From Saccharopolyspora elongata (GTDB lineage Bacteria; Actinomycetota; Actinomycetes; Mycobacteriales; Pseudonocardiaceae): 52,926 bases of DNA. This document shows, piece after piece, positions 43,209-48,773 of this stretch. The notes below the pieces were generated by a model, which saw only the letters and a program-made list of their open reading frames with translations, was not told the DNA's origin and did not search any database. The stretch lies in assembly GCF_004348985.1 (NCBI RefSeq), contig NZ_SMKW01000066.1:1-52926 (forward strand), written 5' to 3'. Positions within the stretch are counted from its first letter, which is position 1; each line of letters opens with the position of its first letter. Position numbers and translations under genes: made by a program.

Positions 43209-44054
43209 ATGTTGTTCGGAAATGCGTTGATCGGACTGCGGGAAGGGCTGGAGGCCGTTCTCGTGGTCAGCATTCTGGTCGCATTCCTCGTCCGGACCGA
43301 TCGCCGCCGGGCGCTGCTGCAGGTCTGGGCCGGTGTCGGCGTGGCGGTGGCGTTGTCGGTGACGGTGGGCGCGGTGCTCACTTATACGGCGGCGACGCTC
43401 AGCTTCGAGGCGCAGGAGGCATTCGGCGGGATCGCCTCGATCGTCGCGGTCGCCTTCGTCACTGGCATGATCTTCTGGATGCGCCGCGCCGGCCGAACCC
43501 TGGCCGCCCAGCTGCGCGGGCAGCTCGACGAGGCGCTGCGGCTCGGGCCGGTCGCCGTGGCCACGGTGGCGTTCCTCTCGGTCGCGCGGGAGGGCATGGA
43601 GACCGCGGTGTTCTTCTTCTCCAGCGTGCAGTCCGCCGGCGGCGGCACCGTGCTGCCGCTGGTCGGTTTCCTGATCGGCATCGCGATCGCGATCATGCTC
43701 GGCTGGCTGCTCTACGCCGGGGCGATCAAGGTCAACCTGTCGAAGTTCTTCACCGTCACCGGCGTGCTGCTGGTCTTCGTCGCCTCCGGGGTCTTCGCCT
43801 ACGGCGTGCACGACCTGCAGGAGGCCGGGATCCTGCCCGGCCTGAACACCCTCGCCTTCGACGTCAGCAACATCATCCCGCCGACGTCCTGGTACGGCGC
43901 GCTGCTGAAGGGGATCTTCAACTTCTCCCCGCAGACCACCGTGCTCGAGGCCGTCGTCTGGGTCGGCTACGTCGCGATCGTCCTCCCGCTGTTCCTCAGC
44001 CCCCACCGCAGTGCCCGTAGGCCCGCCGAGATCCGTACCAAGGAGGCAAAGTGA
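43209..44054 (+). CDS. efeU: FTR1-family high-affinity iron permease (EfeU-like)
   Basis: 281 residues with about seven membrane helices. The two conserved iron-binding motifs are present: REGLEAVL in the first helix and REGMETAVFF in the fourth. These Glu residues carry Fe3+ across the membrane after oxidation outside the cell. The start ATG 43209 follows GAAGGA; a TTG two codons earlier is less likely. The stop overlaps the start of the EfeO-like gene (GTGA). The IdeR-like box upstream predicts derepression when iron is low. No EfeB peroxidase gene follows, so this is a partial EfeUOB system. Confidence 0.93.
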   Translation: MLFGNALIGLREGLEAVLVVSILVAFLVRTDRRRALLQVWAGVGVAVALSVTVGAVLTYTAATLSFEAQEAFGGIASIVAVAFVTGMIFWMRRAGRTLAAQLRGQLDEALRLGPVAVATVAFLSVAREGMETAVFFFSSVQSAGGGTVLPLVGFLIGIAIAIMLGWLLYAGAIKVNLSKFFTVTGVLLVFVASGVFAYGVHDLQEAGILPGLNTLAFDVSNIIPPTSWYGALLKGIFNFSPQTTVLEAVVWVGYVAIVLPLFLSPHRSARRPAEIRTKEAK

Positions 44055-44434
44055 TCAACAACGCCCGCGCCCTGGCGCCTGTTCTCGGCGCGGTCCTGCT
44101 CGCGGCCGGATGCGCCGGCCAGCCCGGCGGCGGCGCGCCCGGCGCGATCACCGTCGAGGCCTCCGACGACGCCTGCAAGCTGTCCGCGACCTCCGCCGCG
44201 GCCGGCACGATCCGCTTCGACATCACCAACAAGGGCAGCCAGGTCACCGAGTTCTACCTCTACGACGAGGGCGGCCGGATCGTCAGCGAGGTCGAGAACA
44301 TCGGCCCCGGCCTGAGCCGCCAGCTCGTCGCCGAGGTTCCGCAGGGCGGCAAGTACACGACCGCGTGCAAGCCCGGCATGAAGGGCGACGGCATCCGCGG
44401 CGAGTTCACCGTCACTGAGCCGGTTACACCCTGA
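44051..44434 (+). CDS. efeO: EfeO-like lipoprotein reduced to its cupredoxin domain
   Basis: 127 residues from GTG 44051, preceded by AAGGAGG. A lipoprotein signal (APVLGAVLLAAGC, lipobox Cys21) is followed by the EfeO-type cupredoxin domain: ITVEASDDACKLSATSAAAG, then IRFDITNKGSQVTEFYLYDE and KYTTACKPGMKGDGIRGEFT. Complete EfeO continues with a peptidase M75-like domain of about 250 residues that binds ferric iron. Here the frame stops ten codons after the cupredoxin and nothing of that domain is found downstream. It may be a natural short form (EfeO-like cupredoxins exist) or a truncation. It is translationally coupled to the permease gene. Confidence 0.8.
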   Translation: MINNARALAPVLGAVLLAAGCAGQPGGGAPGAITVEASDDACKLSATSAAAGTIRFDITNKGSQVTEFYLYDEGGRIVSEVENIGPGLSRQLVAEVPQGGKYTTACKPGMKGDGIRGEFTVTEPVTP

Positions 44435-44495
44435 TTGGGCGCCGCACACGTTTCAGCGCATGCAGGAGCGTCGCCGCAGACATTTTCGTAGGGGG

Positions 44496-44535
44496 CGTGA
44501 GTGCGAAGCGGGCCCCGCGCCCTTTCGCACTCACG
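44496..44535. repeat. Strong hairpin between EfeO-like and ferritin genes
   Basis: Perfect 12-bp arms (CGTGAGTGCGAA at 44496-44507 and its complement at 44524-44535) around a 16-base GC-rich loop. It may be the terminator of the iron-permease operon, or a dispersed palindrome of the genome. It ends only 24 bases before the ferritin start, so ferritin transcription must begin inside or after it, or the message carries it as a leader structure. Confidence 0.6.
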
Positions 44536-44559
44536 GCCGCTCCGCCGTAGCGTTTACCT

Positions 44560-45120
44560 ATGAACGCGGTTGTAAAGAAGATCGAGTCCCGCACGTCGCG
44601 TGCCCAGAACCTGTTGGAAGAGCAGGTGGGCAACGAGCTCAACGCGTCGCAGCAGTACCTGGCGTGCGCGGTGTGGTTCGACCAGCGCGATCTGCCCCGG
44701 TTGGCCGCGTACTTCTACCGGCAGTCGGTGCGCAAGCGCAATCACGCGATGCGGGTCGTGCAGTACATGATCGACAAGAATGTCGCGGTGGAGATTCCGG
44801 ATGTGCAGGCCGTCCGCAACGACTTCTCCGATCCCCGCGAACTCATCTCACTCGCCTTGGAGCAGGAACGCGCCGTGACCGAAGAAGTCACGACATTGTC
44901 CCGAGCCCTGCGCGAGGAGAGCGATTACCTCGGTGAGCAGTTCATGCGCTGGTTCCTGTCCGAGCAGGTCGATGAGGTCGCGCAGATGACCACGATGCTG
45001 AACATCACCGACCGCTCGCAGGGCAACATGTTCGACTTGGAGGACTACCTCAAACGAGACCCCGTCGGGGACAACAGGTACGAATCGGCCGCCCCGCGCA
45101 CCGCTGGTGGGAAGCTGTGA
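44560..45120 (+). CDS. Ferritin (BfrB-like) with altered ferroxidase motif
   Basis: 186 residues, closely like M. tuberculosis BfrB: LLEEQVGNELNASQQYLACA, LPRLAAYFYRQSV, DVQAVRNDFSDPRELISLAL, EQFMRWFLSEQVDEVAQM and the C-terminal GGKL. It should form a 24-mer cage that oxidises and stores iron. The ferroxidase-centre Glu of the E-x-x-H motif is Lys59 here (VRKRNHAM where BfrB has VEERNHAM), while E26, H62 and the later Glu/Gln residues are kept. Loss of that bridging ligand would be expected to impair iron oxidation. There is no clear ribosome binding site between the hairpin and ATG 44560, so translation may be leaderless. Confidence 0.93.
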   Translation: MNAVVKKIESRTSRAQNLLEEQVGNELNASQQYLACAVWFDQRDLPRLAAYFYRQSVRKRNHAMRVVQYMIDKNVAVEIPDVQAVRNDFSDPRELISLALEQERAVTEEVTTLSRALREESDYLGEQFMRWFLSEQVDEVAQMTTMLNITDRSQGNMFDLEDYLKRDPVGDNRYESAAPRTAGGKL

Positions 45121-45156
45121 CGAAGTCACACCAACCGCTGTGGCTGGCGCGGATTG

Positions 45157-45170
45157 AGCCCGGGCGGGCT
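45157..45170. terminator. Short hairpin between convergent ferritin and metal ATPase genes
   Basis: Arms AGCCC and GGGCT around GGGC. It is short and has no T-run, but it is placed in the 144-base convergent gap where a two-way terminator would be expected. Confidence 0.25.
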
Positions 45171-45264
45171 TGACCGGCCGCTGCGTGTTGACGTGGGCGA
45201 CCGATCCCGCGTCTTGTTCCGCGAGACCTCTCAGCGGTAGGCAGGGACGTGGCGCTGCGGGACC

Positions 45265-47604
45265 TCAGGAATCGCGGTCGGTGTCTGCGAGCGCGAAGTA
45301 GTTCTCCTCTTCCTGGGTGAAGTGCAGGCGTAGCACGGCGTGCAAGCCGTACAGGGTGGCGAGAAGGTCTTCGATCTGGTCGTCTCCGATGCGGTCGTGG
45401 GATTCCGCCAACTTCAGGTGAGCGCCGATCCTCCTGCTGAGCCGGTCGATCTCGGCGTGCATGCGACTCATCGTCGCGGTCGCTTCGGAGCCGCCCAGGG
45501 CGGCGGCGATGGCGGGGTAGAGCTGGGTCTCCTCGGCTCGTTCATGCGGGACGAGCCGCTGGTCCAGGAACGCTCTCGTCTGGCTCAGCGCGGCAAGAGC
45601 TTTCGTCGAACCGGGGGCTTCGGAGACGAGGTCTGCGGTGTCGCGGATCAGGTGCAGGGTTTCGCGGAGCTTCTCCTGTTCGGATGCGAAGCGGTGCAGC
45701 AGGTCCTCCGTGGAGTGCGGCACGGCGAGCTCGCCGCGGTGACTCCCGCGCAGCGCACGTAATGCGTTGACGATGACCGCGACGTCGATGCCTTCCTGCA
45801 GCAAGGCGCCGGCCGCCGGTGGCAGCCAGCCAACGGCGGCAACGCCCATGGCGATAATCGACAGGCCCATGCCGACGGCGGCGCTTTGCACGGCGATACC
45901 GCGCGCTCTGCGGGCGATGCTCATGGCGTCGGCGACCCGGTCGAGCCGGTCCGAGGTGAGAACGACATCGGCGGCCTCCGATGACGCGGTCGCACCGCGT
46001 GCGCCCATCGCGATCCCGACCGTCGCCGCAGCCAGGGCGGGGGCGTCGTTGACGCCGTCGCCGACCATGATGGTGGTCGCCGTTTCGCTTTCATCGCGGA
46101 CGCGCGCGACCTTCTCCGCGGGGGTCTGTTCCGCGTGCACCCAGTCCAGTCCCAGCACCGTGGCGACTTCCCGGGCGGGTTCGGCGCGGTCGCCGGTGAG
46201 CATGACCAGGCGGCGCAGCCCGGCTTTCCGCAACCGTCTGAGGGTCCTGGGGGCGTCCCGGCGCAGCGGATCGCGCAGCAGCACGGCGCCCCGGAGTTCG
46301 CCTTCGCAGCTGACCCAGGCGATGGCGGCGGCGTCGAGCATGGCTCGGTTCAGCACGGCGTCGGTCCAGCGCGGCCTGCTTTCGGGCAGCGCGAGCTTGC
46401 CGACTTCGACGCGCCTGCCGTCGACGATGCCCGTCATTCCGCGCCCGGGCTGTTCCGACGCGTCGCGGGGTGGGGTGAGCGTGAGCTGCTGTCGGCGAGC
46501 GTGCGCGACGATGGCTTCGGCGAGGATGTGCGGGGACGCTTGGTCCAGCGAGGCGGCCAGCCGGAGCACCTCCTCCGGGTCGACCGCCGGGGCGGCGATG
46601 ACATCGACGACGGTTGGGCGCCCTGCAGTCAAGGTGCCGGTCTTGTCCATGATCCCGGTGGTGGCGTGGCCGAGGTTCTCCAATGCCGTGCCGTCGCGGA
46701 TGATCACCCCGACCCGGGAAGCGCGGGACATGCCGGACACGACGGCCACCGGGACCGCCAGCAGCAGCGGGCAGGGCGTGGCGACCACCAACACGGCGAC
46801 TGCGCCCACCGCGGAGCCCGTGATCAGCCAGGCGGTGCCGGCCAGGAGCAGGGCCAGGGGCAGGAACCACGCCGCGTACCTGTCGGCGAGCCGGACGACG
46901 GGTGCCCGCTCTGCACCGGCCTGCCGCGCCAACCGCACGATCCCGGCGTACGTGCTCTCTTCGGCGGTGGCACTGACCCGCAGGTCGAAGGCTGGGCCCG
47001 CGTTGACGCCGCCGCTGCGTACGGGCTCTCCGGCGCCCCGCTCGACGTGGACGGACTCGCCGGTCAGCACCGCCTCGTCGAGGACCGCGGCACCGCCGCC
47101 GACCCAGCCGTCCACCGGCACGACCTCGCCGGGGCTCACCAGCAGCAGGTCGCCGGCGCGCACCTGGTCCACGGCAACCGTTTCGAGCGCATCACCTGTG
47201 TACCGATGTGCGAAGCGGGGCGCGTGTTCCAGCAACGCACGCAGGTCGTGGGAGGCCCGGCACTGCGCTGCGGAGTCCAGCGCCTGCCCGGAGGCCAGCA
47301 TGACCGCGATCAGCGATCCGGCGAGGTACTCGTGAACCGCGAGGGTGCCGCCGAGCGAGAGCACGGCGATGAGATCGACCCCGGTGCGGCCGCGCCACAA
47401 CGCGAGAGCCATCCACGCCAGCGCAGGCACGATGGCGACCGCGGTTCCGGCCATCCACGCCGCATCCGCCGTCCCGGTAGCGCCCACCGCCCAGGCGATG
47501 ACGCCGATCAGCAGCGCACTCGTCGTGACCGCGAGGAGGGTCGGCTCGAACCAAGGCCGAAGGCCGTGTGCGGCGTGCTGCTGCGCTGAGCGTGGTTCGG
47601 ACAT
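45265..47604 (-). CDS. P1B-5-type metal-transporting ATPase with C-terminal hemerythrin domain
   Basis: 779 residues from ATG 47604 (an ATG at 47613 is in frame). P1B core: TGES at 181-184, membrane motif TPCPLL at 276-281, Asp320 in MDKTGTLTAG, GDGVNDAPAL, and QEGID in the last membrane helix. TPCP together with QE-x-x-D is the signature of the P1B-5 subgroup, whose known member Nia exports nickel and ferrous iron. The last 150 residues are a hemerythrin-like four-helix bundle with ligands in HERAEETQLYP, MHAEIDRL and LHFTQEEENYF, which may sense oxygen or iron and gate the pump. No N-terminal metal-binding domain is present. It converges with the ferritin gene, so iron storage and export are adjacent. 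Confidence 0.92.
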   Translation of the reverse strand: MSEPRSAQQHAAHGLRPWFEPTLLAVTTSALLIGVIAWAVGATGTADAAWMAGTAVAIVPALAWMALALWRGRTGVDLIAVLSLGGTLAVHEYLAGSLIAVMLASGQALDSAAQCRASHDLRALLEHAPRFAHRYTGDALETVAVDQVRAGDLLLVSPGEVVPVDGWVGGGAAVLDEAVLTGESVHVERGAGEPVRSGGVNAGPAFDLRVSATAEESTYAGIVRLARQAGAERAPVVRLADRYAAWFLPLALLLAGTAWLITGSAVGAVAVLVVATPCPLLLAVPVAVVSGMSRASRVGVIIRDGTALENLGHATTGIMDKTGTLTAGRPTVVDVIAAPAVDPEEVLRLAASLDQASPHILAEAIVAHARRQQLTLTPPRDASEQPGRGMTGIVDGRRVEVGKLALPESRPRWTDAVLNRAMLDAAAIAWVSCEGELRGAVLLRDPLRRDAPRTLRRLRKAGLRRLVMLTGDRAEPAREVATVLGLDWVHAEQTPAEKVARVRDESETATTIMVGDGVNDAPALAAATVGIAMGARGATASSEAADVVLTSDRLDRVADAMSIARRARGIAVQSAAVGMGLSIIAMGVAAVGWLPPAAGALLQEGIDVAVIVNALRALRGSHRGELAVPHSTEDLLHRFASEQEKLRETLHLIRDTADLVSEAPGSTKALAALSQTRAFLDQRLVPHERAEETQLYPAIAAALGGSEATATMSRMHAEIDRLSRRIGAHLKLAESHDRIGDDQIEDLLATLYGLHAVLRLHFTQEEENYFALADTDRDS

Positions 47605-47785
47605 GACCGGCATACCCCCGCGGTCAGGCCTACCCCGCGCGGCGCGCAACCACACCTGAGCCGAGTGACGCAAAGCACCGTGACCGAGTGACGAAGGACC
47701 TGCTCAGAGGGCTGCCAACGGCCCGCATGCTGAAAGCGGATCCGGGGAATGCGCCCGGTTTGATCGTTGGCGAGGAGAACAGCTG

Positions 47786-48238
47786 ATGGACCAGGTTGGC
47801 GTTGTTGCGGCGCCGTTGCACGGGGCTGCTCTGGACAGGGCGACGCGGTCCCGGCAAGACCTGCTTGCCGCGGTGCCGTTGCACGAGCTCATCCCGGAGC
47901 CGCGCGAATCGGTGGGTGGCATGCGGTTGGTGGTCAGTCGCGGGCCTGCCGCGGGGGCCGAGTTCGCGATCAGCGCGGCGCTGACGTTGGTCGGGCGGCA
48001 CCGCGACTGCGACATCGTGATCGACGATGTGACCGTGTCCCGGTACCACGCCGAACTGGCGGTGCACGACGGCCGGTGCGTCCTGGTGGACGGCGGATCC
48101 CTCAACGGCACCTACGTCAACCGGCGTTCGGTGGAGTCGGCGGAGCTGGCCGACGGTGACGAGATCTGGATTGGGAAGATGCGGTTCACCTTCCGCGCCG
48201 GCGACGGGGAGGCTGGCGGCATCACGACCAAGCGGTGA
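47786..48238 (+). CDS. FHA-domain protein, GarA/OdhI-like
   Basis: 150 residues. The forkhead-associated domain spans about 46-140 with all phosphothreonine-binding residues: VGRHRDCDIVIDDVTVSRYH and GGSLNGTYVN. Overall size and order (disordered N-terminus, FHA at the end) are those of GarA/OdhI, which inhibit 2-oxoglutarate dehydrogenase and redirect glutamate metabolism. However, the N-terminal ETTSVFR phosphorylation motif of GarA is not there; the region reads LDRATRSRQDLL. It is thus a GarA paralogue that could bind another phosphoprotein. The 2-oxoacid dehydrogenase E2 gene at the window end is a conceivable target but this is speculation. ATG 47786 follows CGAGGAG. Confidence 0.88.
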   Translation: MDQVGVVAAPLHGAALDRATRSRQDLLAAVPLHELIPEPRESVGGMRLVVSRGPAAGAEFAISAALTLVGRHRDCDIVIDDVTVSRYHAELAVHDGRCVLVDGGSLNGTYVNRRSVESAELADGDEIWIGKMRFTFRAGDGEAGGITTKR

Positions 48239-48366
48239 GGACACCACTGCGGAGCCCACTGACGAGTCCACTGTGGTGGTTCGCGGTGGCCCGCATCGCC
48301 CCAACAGCTACCCGCCCGATGCGGTAGCTCGCTGCCATCGCCGAGCCCCGTGCGCGGCGGGCGATC

Positions 48367-48558
48367 TTACTCGCCGCCCTTTTGTATGTATGAGCGTACG
48401 AATTCCGCGGCGTTCTCCTCCAGGACGTCGTCGATCTCGTCCAGCATTGCTTCCGTGTTGTCCTCGAGCTTGTCCCGCCGATCCTGACCGGTGGGTGTTG
48501 GATCGGTTGGCTCATCGTCGTCATGACGGCCGTGGCGTTGCGGCTTTTCCTGGCGCAT
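48367..48558 (-). CDS. pup: Prokaryotic ubiquitin-like protein Pup, isolated copy
   Basis: 63 residues. GQDRRDKLEDNTEAMLDEID, then DVLEENAAEFVRSYIQKGGE, is Pup without doubt. The disordered N-terminus (MRQEKPQRHGRHDDDEPTDP) threads into the proteasomal ATPase, the coiled C-terminal half binds it, and the GGE end is ligated by PafA to lysines of target proteins. Ending in Glu rather than Gln, it would not need deamidation by Dop. ATG 48558 follows GGGAGG. Pup genes usually sit beside proteasome, dop and mpa genes; none is here, so this is a stand-alone, probably second, copy. Two DosR-like repeats lie upstream. Confidence 0.93.
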   Translation of the reverse strand: MRQEKPQRHGRHDDDEPTDPTPTGQDRRDKLEDNTEAMLDEIDDVLEENAAEFVRSYIQKGGE

Positions 48559-48623
48559 CCTCTGCCTCCCCGCAGGTGTGTCCTTTGCGGTGCTTCTGGA
48601 AGCTGGCTGCTCGTGGACCGAGC

Positions 48624-48637
48624 GGGCCGAAGGCCGT
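48624..48637. promoter_or_regulatory. Possible DosR-like repeat before pup
   Basis: GGGCCGAAGGCCGT, 66 bases from the leftward pup start at 48558. The GGCC-GAA-GGCC core is palindromic but with an odd spacer, so it is weaker than the copy at 48673. Confidence 0.35.
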
Positions 48638-48672
48638 AGGCAAGTGTCACGAGATCTGATTGCGGCCATCTA

Positions 48673-48686
48673 GGGCCCAACGGCCT
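48673..48686. promoter_or_regulatory. DosR-like operator between pup and the FAAL gene
   Basis: GGGCCCAACGGCCT has the same arms as the copy at 17033-17046. It is 115 bases from the pup start, again as at 17033, and 88 bases before the FAAL start at 48774, so it could serve either gene. Confidence 0.45.
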
Positions 48687-48773
48687 CTTCTCACCACGGG
48701 CGGGGAGGGGCACGTTGGATGAGTTGCGGGCTCCGCCGGCGATGCGTGAATGCTGTGAGAAGGACGTCGATGA

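Noticed and set aside
42132..44006. 624-codon minus-strand frame across the USP and FTR1 genes
   Set aside because: Gly/Asp/Arg-rich shadow frame opposite the convincing FTR1 permease and out of frame with the USP.
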